Notes: a model not told the origin generated them from the letters alone. A DNA stretch of 64,000 nt from Molanna angustata (GCA_963576475.1 OY754975.1:23647454-23711453); one strand, 5' to 3'; counted from the first letter of the stretch, positions 44,166 through 55,625 are shown. Program-made: numbers and translations.

Positions 44166-44649
44166 TATGGTATTTGCAAGAATTTATAAGAAAAGATTCC
44201 AATCTTAGTGTTTATATAGTTCTTGTTTGCTGTCACTTCTATAATCGTAGTGCCTTTTCCTAATTCGCGGAAATTTGTCATTAATTGGCAATTTCGTTCA
44301 ATTAGAAATTCCAGCTTGTAGAATAGAAATGAATTCGAAATTAAATGAAAATGTTCTCATCCGTTTCGCAATGTTCGTTAACTCAAAGGAGCTACCAAGT
44401 TATTTTATTTAGTACATGGCATATAACATGATCGGATGAACAATATCTAGAGTCTAGACTATTTCGAAAATAATATACGAGAATATTTTTATATAAAAGA
44501 AAAATATATATTTGGTTAGCACTTATTTTTCATGTCCACTACGTAGTTGTATAGCAAAAATAATATATTCTCATGGTTTAAGTGAGCAATTTTATTGCGT
44601 AGAAAATTATTTCTTTCGCTATCTTATAAACGACGCGAAGCAAGAATCG
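44166..44649. other. No gene seen
   Basis: AT-rich DNA, nothing recognised. Confidence 0.5.
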
Positions 44650-44978
44650 ATTCAAAACTGATCAAATATAATATATACAATCACGCAACAATGGATAAAA
44701 GGATTGATGATGATATAAATAGATACATACATACATAACATCACGCCGTATCCCTTCTTGGGGTTGGCAGAGAGGACCGAACGCCAGACACCTCTATCTT
44801 GACATACATGTTTGGCCTCATTTACATCCATGCATCGCGTCATACATGCTCTCCTATTATTCTGACTTCGTTTATTACCATCTTTCAAAATCTCATTTAT
44901 ATGAACATGCCAACTCTTTCTCGGGCGGCCACGACCTCTCATTCTACTCTTTTCATCCTTGTATACTTTCTTTGTCAC
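44650..44978 (-). pseudogene. LINE carboxyl end, family C, best copy
   Basis: The minus-strand open frame of 108 codons reads VYKDEKSRMRGRGRPRKSW, HINEILKDGN, NNRRACMTRCMDVNEAKHVC, and QDRGVWRSVLSANPKKGYGV. GRGRPRK-W and DR--W--- are the usual final motifs of RTE/Jockey-like LINE polyproteins. A GGCGTGATGTTATGTATGTA tail lies at about 44760-44725. Only the last ~100 codons survive, and what follows upstream is not readable. Other fragments are at 13185, 27171, 43297, 53365 and 60195. Confidence 0.82.
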
Positions 44979-45429
44979 GTCTTTGTCGTTTGTCGTAGTG
45001 TATTTACTTTCATTATATGATGATGATATATTTATTTATATATTTATCTAAACAGTAACAATGCAAGTTAAAAAAATAAAGAAAAGAAACTATAAAGTCA
45101 ACAAAACATAATACCTACATAGTAACTTCCTCCTCTCTCTTCTTTATTCATCATTACCTCACCTAAACAGATAAAATGATAAAAATGATGTATAAACAGA
45201 TAAAATTAAAATAAACAGGGGTGTCAGATTAGGGTACATTATATCACCAAAATTGTTCACTCTGCTGTTGGATAACATGTTTTTACTGAACCTTATTTTT
45301 TTTAAGAAATAAAATGGACACACAGAGTGATAAAGATTCGTGGAATTTACTTAAACCACCTTCGCTTCGCAGACGAAATTGTGATGACCTGAACGATCTA
45401 AATACATACCTTACCATACCTTAAGATTG
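44979..45429. other. No gene seen
   Basis: AT-rich DNA with a TATTTATTTATATATTTAT run near 45030 that may be a LINE tail. Confidence 0.45.
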
Positions 45430-45905
45430 GTCTAGAAATGAATACCAGTAATAATAAAATATGTGCCCCTACGACACAGATATCTACACAAATGAGAAAT
45501 ATAAATATTGAAAAAGTGAAGGAGTACATTTATGTACCTTGGGCATAAAATAAAACTGGGAAAGGTAAACCAAATTGCACAAATCACAAGGAGAATCGGT
45601 CTTGCCACTTTCTCAAATGTCGTAATATACCCATGTGTCTCAAAAAGAAAGTATTTGAAGCCTGCATCTTTTCCGTAATTACATATAGTTTGGAAACCAT
45701 GACTCTTACTGTCGCAACCATACATAAACTGAAAAGCACACTAAGGTCTATGGAAAGACAAATCCTGGAGAAAAGTTTTAAGGACAAAATACGGAATGAT
45801 GAAATTAGACACCTCATTAAGCTTCTTAACATTATAGACCATATTGACCATATAGACCATATTATTGTTTCAAATGGCAGTGGGCAGGTTAAGTGGCAAG
45901 ACAGG
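45430..45905 (+). pseudogene. RTE-like LINE fragment, plus strand
   Basis: The broken frame reads EKVKEYIYLGH and a following Q-TRRIGLATF, then MCLKKKVFEACIFSVITYSL, ETMTLTVATIHKLKSTLRSM, ERQILEKSFKDKIRNDEIRH. This is the YLG...K-VF--C-LPV-TYG-E-WTLT....RAMER--L--S--D-IRNEEIR module that follows the polymerase in RTE-like elements. It needs at least two frameshifts and breaks off near 45905, where an element in the opposite orientation begins. Confidence 0.78.
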
Positions 45906-45914
45906 AAGAAGAGA

Positions 45915-46192
45915 GATATTTACTTACTCGTAATGAATAAAGGCCTCCCGCTTGGACTTCCACTGGTCTATATCCTGTGCCATTCTTCGCCATTCTGAAC
46001 CTGCCACTTTTTTATGTCATCGGACCATCTGGTCTAGGGCCTTCCCACGCTTCTGCTTCCTGTTCTTGGCCTCCAATCCATCACAACTTTTGTCCATCGG
46101 TCGTCCGACATCCGAGATATATGACCCGCTCTATTCCACTTTAAGTCCGATATTCTTTTGGCCACATCCGCTACTCCTGTGTTCTTCGTAAT
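45915..46192 (-). pseudogene. RTE-like LINE carboxyl end, minus strand
   Basis: The minus strand reads TGVADVAKRISDLKWNRAGH, ISRMSDDRWTKVVMDWRPRT, GSRSVGRP, stop, TRWSDDIKKWQVQNGEEWHR. These are the KW-WAGH, WRPRTG-RS-GRP-TRWSDDI motifs of the RTE end. One stop and one frameshift are present. Confidence 0.82.
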
Positions 46193-46194
46193 CG

Positions 46195-46455
46195 TCAAAA
46201 AGTTTTTGACGCTTGCTTACTCCCTGTGCTCACTTACGGCTTTAAAACATCTGCATTGACTTAAAGAAAGATAGAACAGCTAAGGGTGACATAAAGAGCG
46301 ATGGAAAGAAGAACGTTGAATATCGCGCTAAGTTGAGAGATGGGCACCACGAATTTTACAATGGAGACCTTGAGAAGACAAAAGGATAGAGAAGGGTGGA
46401 AAATTTTAATTGAAGAGGCCTACATTTATCAGTATAGAAATGGCTGAGAAGAAGA
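46195..46455 (+). pseudogene. Second plus-strand RTE-like fragment
   Basis: The frame reads KKVFDACLLPVLTYGFKTSA, then IEQLRVT, stop, RAMERRTLNIALS, and after damage DREGWKILIEEAYIYQY. It ends GAGAAGAAGAAGA. It repeats protein segments already present at 45650-45780, so it is a different element copy and not the far half of the first. Confidence 0.75.
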
Positions 46456-47849
46456 AGACTTTCTCATTAATTTATTGACCAATTTTTATCCTGAAATTAT
46501 GTACACCGATAATAAATTCTTTAATGACATATTATGACACATATTATTCACGGAGCAAAATGATGAAAATTAACTGCAAAAAAAAGCATTTGGATAGTTT
46601 GGAAACAAATAAAGTAATGATAAGGTTAAACGTCAGAAAAGTAAGAATAATCACAAAAATTAAATTCCGAGAGACACAAATGAAATAGATCATAACAACT
46701 TAAGAATGTGTACCTTCAAGAAGTTACATCATGTCGACAAAGGGAGACTTGTTTGTATGCCGCGAAAAAAAGTGGTGCGTTTGTTTTTACTGTCTACACC
46801 AAATGGAGTAACCGCGATATAGTATTTTAAGGAACGTATGTAACTACATTTGTTGTGACAAACAATAGAACTTCACACATGCATAGTTTATGTTTTATAA
46901 CCTAAATGTACCATGATATATCAATAATGTTTAACAATATCTTAAGTGTTATATCAGTTTGCATAAATTAATAAATTATGCTCGTACATGAGTTAGGGAT
47001 TGCAAAATCATAACAGATTTATTGAAACATGCTAACATAGCTACCTATAATAGGTATATACATATATGAAATGTTGGATCACATTTCTAACTTGAACTAC
47101 GTTATTTACATTATCAAACTATGGGTTCATCAATTTAGTTTCAAGTTTAAATTTCGACAGTTATATGGGATATTTGAGAATTTAAAATATCATTTAAAAG
47201 TTCTGAAATTGGTAAAATAAAAATAACTACAAAATTTGTAGTTATTTTTATAAATTTGCCTCTACTGACCATGTGGTGTTATTTTTTCAGGTGGGTGAAA
47301 AATATCATTGAAAACTGGCAATTGGGATTTTTTCCTGATATGTTTTATCTCTTTGATTGTGTCATGGGCTCTATTGAGGTCTGGAGGAGCAATGTTGGAC
47401 AGCAACGGCAAGTTTGGGTCAATTTTATGGTACCCGTTATTGTCTTTGTGGTCTTATATAGCTCGATGTCGATCTTACCTCAGTGAGCGCTCTTTCCCCA
47501 TATCGGGAAACAGTATTCTGCTGACCTGTAGGTATACTATTGCTGATGCACGTCATAATATGCTGTCGCTCTGTAACTTCACGAAATTTCCACCCGTTTA
47601 TTTATAATTATATTTCTGATTTAAATCCCGTTGTGGATTAGAAGCCACTGAGATAGAAGCGGTATCAGAAAAGAATAAAAAAATGATTTGTTCAGAGTGT
47701 TCATGGTTAGTGCTGGAATATTATGACTTTTCTTCTGTAGGTACTTACATATGCTAAATAAGTAAGAACTATAGAGCCCGTGACCTCCAGACTTATGTCA
47801 TAGGCTGTTTTTTTCTTCTGGGTAAGCACACCACAATAAGTAACAACCA
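46456..47849. other. No clear gene; hairpin at 47218-47250, unassigned frames at 47256-47607
   Basis: TAAAAATAACTACAAA and its reverse complement (47218-47250) enclose a single base. Two overlapping frames (76 and 99 codons) at 47256-47607 lie in a less AT-rich stretch that begins after TTATTTTTTCAG, a splice-acceptor-like sequence. One frame contains SYLSERSFPISGN, faintly like a LINE polymerase segment, but there is no other support. Confidence 0.3.
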
Positions 47850-48075
47850 TTGGCTACAATGAGTCGTCGTGGCTTTGGCAGATTTGGAACGTATAAGATA
47901 TTGGTTGGATATCTCACTGCTGAGGTAAAGGTCCCGGGTTCGATTCCTGGTGGAGACAGTTTTTTAATGTGTTTTCAGTCTGGATCTGTGAGACGGTAAA
48001 TATCGTAAGTTTCCAGCATGTGGCAACTTGTTAGTTTCCCGTGAAGCAATACAAAATAAAATTAAATACATAACA
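47850..48075 (+). mobile_element. tRNA-derived SINE, family A, near full length
   Basis: The head GTCGTCGTGGCTTTGGCAG is followed by TTGGATATCTCACTGCTGAG and GGTCCCGGGTTCGATTCC, an intact B box. The body GTTTTCAGTCTGGATCTGTG and the A-rich tail AAAATAAAATTAAATA follow. Partner of the minus-strand copy at 20880-21037. Confidence 0.8.
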
Positions 48076-48139
48076 GGTAGCAACGGTGAATAAAATTTCT
48101 GCTCAAACTCTACAATAATACTGACGTGTTTGGACTGTT

Positions 48140-48235
48140 GTATTTTATTTATTTATTTAAAACATTTTATGCACATGTCCACAATGGCGGGCTTTTTTGC
48201 GAAATGGCAATATCTTCCAATTATTTCATCGTCCT
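48140..48235 (-). repeat. LINE 3' tail, family A, minus strand
   Basis: The minus strand reads TTGGAAGATATTGCCATTTC then AAAAAAGCCCGCCATTGTGG and ends in TAAATAAATAAAATAC. It matches the 11.2-kb tail. Confidence 0.65.
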
Positions 48236-48833
48236 TAGATTAAATTTATAATTCTCTTATGAAATAAATATGTTGAATAGTTTCAAACAAAAGATCCTAT
48301 GTCCATATATGTATTATTGTTGATTAAATTATTATAATATTATGCGAGGCATACCTACGTCTTTAATATTAATATATTATGTTTGTTGGGCTGGAAGGTA
48401 TTAATTACAATTTCTAAGCTGATTATCTCAGAGTCTAACACGTTCGGGAATATTCAATATTAATTCGATTATGTATGAGATTTGAGGAAACACATCTGTT
48501 CAAGATAATGAAGCATAAATAGAAGACGAAGAAGTGAAATACGGAAGTAAGACGACAAGTGATTCGTTGGTATCAATATTTTGTCGTATAAAAAAGACGA
48601 AAATTCTGAGAGTTTTTTTGCAATTGTTTGAAAATATATGCCAAATGTCATTTTATTCCAACCAACGAATAAGAAAAATTGTAATCAAAATAAATTATTG
48701 AAAGAACCCAATTGCTGGCTCTTCGTTCCACTATTATCTTCGTAAATTGTGTTGCCTTTTCAGTTAGGTATTTAAAGTTTTCGCGGTGATAATTATCATA
48801 TCATATCATGTCAGCCAACGCGAAACGGGACGT
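48236..48833. other. No gene seen
   Basis: AT-rich DNA, nothing recognised. Confidence 0.5.
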
Positions 48834-49225
48834 CTGTCTGCGTTTGAGATGTGGTGCTACAGATGCATGGCTAAAGTTCACTGGTCAGAACACATCAGCA
48901 ACGACGAGGTACTATGTAGGGTTGAAGAGACAAGGTAACTTATGAAAATAATTGCCTAACAGAGAACAACTTCAATAGGCCACAACATCCAGCACCCATG
49001 CCTGCTTTTTACCATCGTCGAAGGAATGATTGATGGGGGAAACTGTAGAGGCCGCCCTAGAAACAACTACATATATAGACCAAATAATCTGTGAAGTGTG
49101 CTGTAGCAATTACAAAGAGATGGAGAGACTGGCGGACGATAGAGATAAGTGGAAAGATCGAGTGTTTGGTGCAGACCAATTCCAGGATTGTGACCCAGAA
49201 GAAGAAGAATTATCATCTCACTAAT
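48834..49225 (+). pseudogene. LINE carboxyl end, RTE-like family D
   Basis: The frame first reads LSAFEMWCYRCMAKVHWSEH, then ISNDEVLCRVEETR. After frameshifts it continues TTTYIDQIICEVCCSNYKEM, ERLADDRDKWKDRVFGADQF and ends DCDPEEEELSSH. FEMWCYRRM--I-W-DH-SN-EVL is a standard LINE motif. The GAAGAAGAA near 49199 is both coding and tail-like. Distinct from the 9-kb, 45-kb and family C ends. Confidence 0.78.
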
Positions 49226-49795
49226 GCGTATTTTATTATTCTTACTATTTTTCATGTACGCTTAAGGATTTTCAAAAACTTTGGTTTATTTGAATTTTAA
49301 TAATATTTTATTCTTTTTCACCCACTTACACTTTAATACCTACCTTATTTATCTTGTTATTTTTTTATATTATAAAAAATACCAAGTTTTGGTTCTGACA
49401 TAAATTGTATCCCTAGCTATATATAATGTGATTAACTGTTTTTGTTTAAATATAACCTTTTAAATGCCTTAAAAAGTTAATTTGTATCGAATATTTAAAA
49501 TTAAAAATAGATGTTTCATTAGATTATTCGATCGTATGAGTACGACGCAAATCAAAATGATCAGATATGCCTTCAGGTGACTTTTTGATACTATTGCATT
49601 GTCACCTCAGATATAAGAATTGTAGCTTTCATTATTTACAAAAGACCAATTCTCTCAATAGATGGCGTTACAACAAAATAAATAAAAAATAATAAGATTG
49701 TTGTTCATAATTTCATCCATATATGGCTGTAGTAAAAATTCCTTATTTTCAAGCGAAAAGAATTTCAGTATTACAATATATAGAACTTTCAAAAT
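49226..49795. other. No gene seen
   Basis: AT-rich DNA, nothing recognised. Confidence 0.5.
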
Positions 49796-49990
49796 TGAAT
49801 TGATAGGGATCTCATTAAAAAGGCATAATTGGTGAACGTTGCGCAAGCGCATAAAGTGATCACGTTAACCAGCCGATGACAGGTCGTAAGCCCTGTAGGT
49901 GCCTTGATTTCCCGGTTCTCCTACAATAAATATTCCAACTTCGTCTCTATTGAGATAATTAAAAATCTGTTAAAAATATATTTGACTCTT
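49796..49990 (-). repeat. Young dispersed repeat, inverted partner of 12922-13122
   Basis: About 96% identical to the 12.9-kb copy over 175 bp, then unrelated on both sides. The minus strand has GGAGAACCGGGAAATCAAGG and GACCTGTCATCGGCTGG. Confidence 0.85.
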
Positions 49991-51559
49991 CGGTCAACTG
50001 CGCTCACCTTTATGTAAGTTGTCGGTGTGGTGTAGGTATTGCAGGTGAGATGATACATAGCTTAATGCGCATCCGATATATAAATAGACAAAATCAAGAT
50101 AGTGGATCTCTGTACGAGCTAAACTTGCCACTTTGACATTTCCCCAACACTTTGGCTCGATGACAAGAGACTTTTAGATTGGAACCAGGCAAGAGGAACA
50201 AACGAAAAGGAGGAACGGTCGTATTATATTTTAAAACAAATAATAAGAGGACTTGTCGATAGCTCTTGTGGCTCAATCGCTTACACCAATCTATGAGATA
50301 ACTTCAGATTGCATGCGCTTGAACTCATTTATTGTTCCAGCGAGGCTATACATGACACAATCTTAATACGTTCTAATCTTGCCTTAATCTCAAAAATGTA
50401 TAAATCAATACTCGATCATAAACAAATCTTAATCTAAGTATTCATTGAATGATAAAAAAAATTTAAGCTCAATGTTTAGTATGAAATTGTTTTTAACTTT
50501 TGTATAAATTAATATGATTGTTTGTGCTCAATATCACTGTATCATTTTTCATATCACTGTATCATTTTTGTCTTTCCTTTCCTTTCTCTCCTCTCCTTTC
50601 CTTTCCTTCCCATTTTTATTATATGTTAAAATTATAATTATATCTATGTGTATTATATTATATAACAGGCAACATGTAATTGGGGGCACTACATATTTTA
50701 CTTGTGTCATACCTATTACCATAATGTTATTGTTTTAAGTAGTTGTACCTGTTTGTTGCCGAATAAATAAAAAAAAATAAAAAAATGTCATCCCTTTCTG
50801 GGGCGGCCTCTGCTATTCACTCCATCCTTTGCCCCCTTATTTATTTTTTTCTTGATGTAGTCAACACATCATGTTCAATTAATAAATGTACATGATGTGT
50901 TGGTGGATTTTTTTTATATTGGTTTACTTTAAATCCTTGATGATCTCCATTCATTATTTAGGGGTTTCACAACTCTCGCGCTCATGGCCTCAATTGTTGA
51001 TATCAGTGCTTTTTAAGGAAAATTATTTTTGCGAAAAACAAAACAACAATCAATGTCATGATGTCTCTTTTTACTGAGGGATATAAGACTTTAACCGGAT
51101 TAATTCGACGTCGATTTCCATTTCGGATATATAAAGAAACACAAAAATACCTTTTTTTCGTACACAGTGTATTTTTTGAACATAGGACTCCACGTAGAAC
51201 GTAGGTAGGTGTAAATATAAAAGCCGGAAAGAGAACAATAAAAATATATAACCCTAGTGTGGTTAACGATTTAATCCATTCCTAGGCCGGATCTGGAACA
51301 AATCGCGTAGAAAACGTATTGTTGCCATTCGATCAGTCAATTTCGGTCGGGAGCAGTAAATGTTTTTGAATTAAAACGAGTGAGATGTGGCCAACACCAA
51401 ACTCTCCACATCATAGTGCATTTTTATTTTATTCTTTAAAACAAAGACATTTTGAAGGTCATTGAGTGGTAACCAGAGGCAGGTCATTAGAAAAATGACC
51501 AAGAATAGGTTGAAATAAAATTCTAAAATATATTAAAAACTATATTTTTATTATATTTT
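49991..51559. other. No gene seen; pyrimidine tract at 50570-50612
   Basis: A CTTTCCTTTCC-type pyrimidine tract lies at about 50570-50612. A TATA-like AAATATAAAAGCC at about 51212-51226 precedes a moderately GC-richer stretch to 51360, but no exon is seen. Confidence 0.4.
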
Positions 51560-51850
51560 AGCTCTGAGGCACCGGCTTAGAATAGTGCTTCCATTCTTTT
51601 AAATCATTGTTTTCGAGTGTCCCGTAAGAGCCGGGTAATCGAAAATACAACAGGCAACAATAACATCTCACATAGTTCAGCAATGAGGTTCACCACCCAT
51701 TCTGAATGTAGTGCCTTTTTTGGTGAAACGAGACTGGTGTGTGGGTATACATAGATGTGTTGTTCTCCCTTGTATACTGCAAACCCGCACACATTTCGCT
51801 GGTTACTCCACATTGTGGGATATGCCGTGATGGTATGAATGAATGAATGA
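51560..51850 (+). repeat. Dispersed SINE-like repeat with (AATG)n tail
   Basis: It shares GAATAGTGCTTCCA, GTCCCGTAAGAGCCGGG, GTTCAGCAATGAGGTTCACC and ACGAGACTGGTGTGTGG with 22790-23040. It ends GATATGCCGTGATGGTATG followed by AATGAATGAATGAAT. The end resembles the 3' end of the family C LINE (GGCGTGATGTTATGTATG at 44.7 kb and GGCGTGATGGTATTTATG at 13.55 kb). No coding frame or clear tRNA head is seen. Confidence 0.72.
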
Positions 51851-52286
51851 ATATATTTTTTTGCTTTCGTGGCCCGATTCAGAATTCGATATTTGGTGGA
51901 AAAAATTGATTTCATTTTGGTCGTGATTATATATTATATAACATTGTTAGCTCAAAAATGTAACAACTTGTTACTGAGTGCATGATTGATTTATCCTAAA
52001 AAGGGAGTGCCTCATAAAACTTCGGTATAAGAAAGTAAAATTCTTACGAATCCATCCAAATTTATGCTCTACTATAGAATTAATCATTCTCTATGTTGTT
52101 CTCAATATTGTCCGTAGGTGTATGTAACTCTTAATAATGATGTTTATAAAGTGATTTTTTTTAACTTGGTAAAATATACATATTTTTCACTGATGTACAA
52201 CTTAGCTGATATTTTTGTTTTTTTTTTCGCAATCAACCTTTCAGTTGTTGTACATTTCATATAATGTTGTAAAAATTTCTAATCCG
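51851..52286. other. No gene seen
   Basis: AT-rich DNA, nothing recognised. Confidence 0.5.
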
Positions 52287-52375
52287 ATTGGTTGGAAGAA
52301 ATTTTCTAAAATAAAAAGCCCGTCAGTGTGCAATTTATATGTCTATATTTTATAAAAAATGGGTAAATAAATAAA
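52287..52375 (+). repeat. LINE 3' tail, family A
   Basis: GGTTGGAAGAAATTTTCTAA then AAAAGCCCGTCAGTGTGC, ending GGGTAAATAAATAAATTAA. It matches the 11.2-kb tail. Confidence 0.65.
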
Positions 52376-52561
52376 TTAATTAGTTAATAGTGATAAAAAT
52401 ATTAGAATGTTTTTTTTGATTCTCAGATAATCATTAGATAAAATAAGTCCATAGAAAAATCCGCTTCACTAATGTAATGTCACCAATAAAAACAAAGTTC
52501 ACGAACGACTCACTTTAATACACTTCAAATACTCTCATTAATATTAACAGAAAAAAACATT

Positions 52562-52820
52562 CGTGCCATCTGATCACGTCAAATAAGTGGGTTTCCATTT
52601 AGACAATAGGTTAGCCGTCGACCTAAAAACTTTCACAACGGTCACTTCATGTTATTTCAAACTAAGACAACTAAAAAACATTTACCGAAGTTTATCACGG
52701 AGTAATGAAATAACAATAACAAATGTTATTTGTCAAATTGGTTTGATTATCAACTATAATCGCTTCCAAAGTTTCGTATATTTGTGTGTAATTATAACCG
52801 ACTTCCAAAAACGTAGAACT
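52562..52820 (+). pseudogene. Possible LINE polymerase fragment
   Basis: The frame reads MGFHLDNRLAVDLKTFTTVT, SCYFKLRQLKNIYRSLSRSN, then IINYNRFQSFVY. This resembles the G---D-LS....I---S-CNFHLR-L--IR--LS....SRLDYCN-LY segment of LINE reverse transcriptases. The usual catalytic motifs lie outside it. Just after it, ATAACCGACTTCCAAAAA opens another common lepidopteran-style repeat. Confidence 0.42.
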
Positions 52821-54825
52821 TAATCAAATCGACATGAACTTTTTTTTGTATGTTCAGCGATTTCTTTTTACCACGTTGATCGATTTCGATGATTCTTTTT
52901 TAGTTAGAAAGGGGGTTTCTTCGGATTAGTCCCATTTCAATTTGGTCAAAATATGATCATGAGATCCATGAAAAATTCATCAAACTCTTCAATTTGCACT
53001 TCAGCGATCAGAACCCTTTACAACATTGTCCGAAATTATTGATTTCTGTCTTGATATGAAGAAATTGCTTCAGAAATGATTATACATATGAATTTCATCT
53101 AGTTCTGATAAAAATAATCTAGCTAGAAAAAAATATCAAACAGTTCAATTTGAAAATTCGGCTCCAATAAATGATAAATCTTTACCACATCATCCGATTT
53201 CGATGATTCCTTTTTTTAGAAAGGGATTACTTTTGGGGTGGTTCCATCTAAACTAAGCCAAGAGGTTTGATGACGGGAATCATGAGAAATAATGAAAGTC
53301 ATCAATTCGCGAAGGATTTGCGTATTATTGTATCGGGGAGTTGTATGAAAGGTAAATATGTACATACCATCATGCCGTGTCCTTTATGGGGTAGTCAGAG
53401 AAAACCGAACACCACATTTTTCTATCTTGACATACATTCAATTTGAAGTTGTTTGTTATATGAAAAATTATTATTATATGTATGTTATATTTTATAGCAT
53501 CCTTTGATTTTCACTGTTTTGAAATGATGTATTCATTAGTCAAATAAAATACCGTTCTTCCATCAATACTATCTGTTCTGTTTATGGATATTGAGAACAG
53601 CCATTTACAGAATTAGAATTCTGAAAAACACAAAAAAGTCAAGATAACTCGAAAACCTTGCTGATACAATAGTTAAGAGTAGATAGCAAAAATTTTTTTA
53701 TAAAGATGTGAAATTATTAATGCAAACTATTTTTATTGTTAACTAAAGCCATAGACCTTGCAGGGGCGTCCCCAGAACCTTCGGACTAGGCAAAGCCTGA
53801 ACAAAAATTGGGAAATGTCGAAAATTTTATGTTTTTTTAGCATCGTTGTTCATTTGTGTGGCCATGAAAATATTTTAAAATCACATACCAAAATAATATT
53901 TACGTTTGTAGCAAGCACTAGATCTACATACGGTTCAATTTTTAATCTTGTGGAATGGTTTCAATAAAACAGAAAAAAAATATTAGGTCTTAAATTTCTT
54001 AATATAACATTCATAGTCAAGCCAAGATTTTCGGCTTCTTAAAGCAAAACCGCTACTGAGATCATGATTTAGGTAAATTGACTAAAATCTTACTGAGTAT
54101 GAAGATTCCTTTTTTTTGATAAAAAATTCTCGAAATGCGTATGTCAGATAATTCCAAATGAATTTATTTTTGAGAAATGAAAATGTATTCGAACATCTTC
54201 ATATCAATTAATTACAGTATTTAAATAATAAATTCTACCCAAAGCTTGGTGCAGAGAATAAATAATTTCATTCACACTCGTGTGTGTATATGCTATTTAA
54301 GACACGATGAATTGATTAACGTCGTAGTACATAAATAGCATTATTATTTTTGTATAACCTTCGCTAACATCAAGAATCTAACAAAGCGCATTTTCAGGTA
54401 AATATGGTAATAATTTATTTTTCATTTCGTAAATCTTTCAGTTGCATTTTGATAAACGCGCGAGGCGGGCTGGCGCGACGATATTATTGTAATGAAAATA
54501 AATTCAAGATGTCGACGCCAAACAAAAATAAAACCGGAATGCCATTCCGCAAAGGACCGACCAGCCACAAATAGACTTCCACAAAGCTTATCGAACAAGT
54601 TGCAGCTTGCCAAATAACAAACAATATACAGGGTGATTATTTTCTTTTTCGCAGAGTGTTGAAGCATTTAATTATCTATTAAATTTATATGCTAACAAAA
54701 GTGTATGCGGGTAAATATGCGGGTTTATTGCCATCAGGAAATCTCTTTTAAACAACCCAAACACTGCAAAGTTCGTTAGAATATTAAATTGTTCACAAAA
54801 AAAAGTCCACAATAAGCAGATTGAT
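52821..54825. other. No gene; LINE family C trace at 53365-53440
   Basis: Plus-strand ACATACCATCATGCCGTGTC, GTAGTCAGAGAAAACCGAAC and CTATCTTGACATACATTC match the minus-strand 3' end of family C. The 81-codon minus-strand frame at 54422-54667 is in a GC-richer patch (GCGCGAGGCGGGCTGGCGCG) and has no recognisable domain. Confidence 0.4.
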
Positions 54826-54859
54826 CACAGCTAGTTTCAAGAACTTGAAACTAGTTGTG
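54826..54859. repeat. 16-bp hairpin, 2-nt loop
   Basis: CACAGCTAGTTTCAAG and CTTGAAACTAGTTGTG are reverse complements apart from one G-T pair. There is no RNA-gene context. Confidence 0.9.
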
Positions 54860-54944
54860 GAATAAAAATAAATAAGTGGAAGAAAACAAAGTTTCATTGT
54901 TATTTTAATATTTTTAAAATGAATATCCACAGTGTAAACGTCTA

Positions 54945-55625
54945 TATTTCACTGTTTTGATTTACCTTTTTCTCATTGTTTTTGATTTGATTTACTATTT
55001 TTCTCATTGTTTTTGGTTATGATTTACTTTTTCCTCGTTGTTTTTTTGTTTTGATCTACTTTTTTCTCATTGTTATTTATTTTGATTTACTTTTTTCTCA
55101 TTGTTTTGAATTACCTTTTTCTCATTGTATTTTGTTTTGATTTACTTTTTTCTCATTGTTTTTTTTTTTGATTTACTTTTTTCTCATTATAAATAAATTT
55201 GGTATGGTAAAATAAAACCAAAGTTTTCAGTTCTACTAATTTAATGACACTGACTAGTTTCGGCCATCCAGTGACCATTTTCAAAGTGTGAAAAAACAAG
55301 AGGTGGTTGGTGTTTATATACCTAATGTCTGATTAAGGGGTTTGCAACATTTTTTTTTCGTCAGTTCAATTAGTGTTGCTAGAAAGAACTGACTCAGACA
55401 TTATATAAACACCAACCACCTCTTGTTTTTTCACACTTTGAAAATGGTCACTGGATGACTGAAACTAGTCAGTGTCATTAAATTAGTATAACTGAAAAAT
55501 TTGGTTTTATTTTACCATACCAAATTTATTTATAATTTGAAATGGAGTTCTACCAAGAATTGTCCGTAGAAAAGTTAAAAAAGTTTTTTCTCAATGTTTT
55601 TTGTTTTGATTTACTTTTTTCTACC
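54945..55625. repeat. T-rich minisatellite interrupted by a palindrome
   Basis: A 25-32-bp unit containing GATTTACTTTTTTCTCATTG recurs about eight times at 54950-55185. It resumes at 55580-55622 (TTTTTTCTCAATG...TTTTGATTTACTTTTTTCT). The Penelope-like palindrome sits between the two blocks and so inserted into a pre-existing array. Confidence 0.85.
55186..55536. mobile_element. Penelope-like inverted dimer with degenerate hammerheads
   Basis: Arms of about 145 bp (55186-55332 and 55393-55536) are reverse complements with few differences, and the loop is about 60 bp. Each arm contains, in hammerhead order, TTGAAAA (core CTGANGA altered at two positions), a GGTC...GACC-type stem with loop CTGGA, GAAA, the self-complementary ACTAGT, and C. 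The right-arm copy is at about 55437-55471 (plus), the left-arm copy at about 55250-55285 (minus). The architecture parallels the 15.5-kb palindrome. No reverse-transcriptase body is present. Confidence 0.6.

Noticed and set aside
50514..50738. 74-codon frame with Phe-Leu-Ser repeats
   Set aside because: It is a translation of the CTTTCC pyrimidine tract with no other support.
51212..51250. TATA box AAATATAAAAGCC as a promoter
   Set aside because: A TATA-like string is expected often at this base composition, and no exon or initiator follows.
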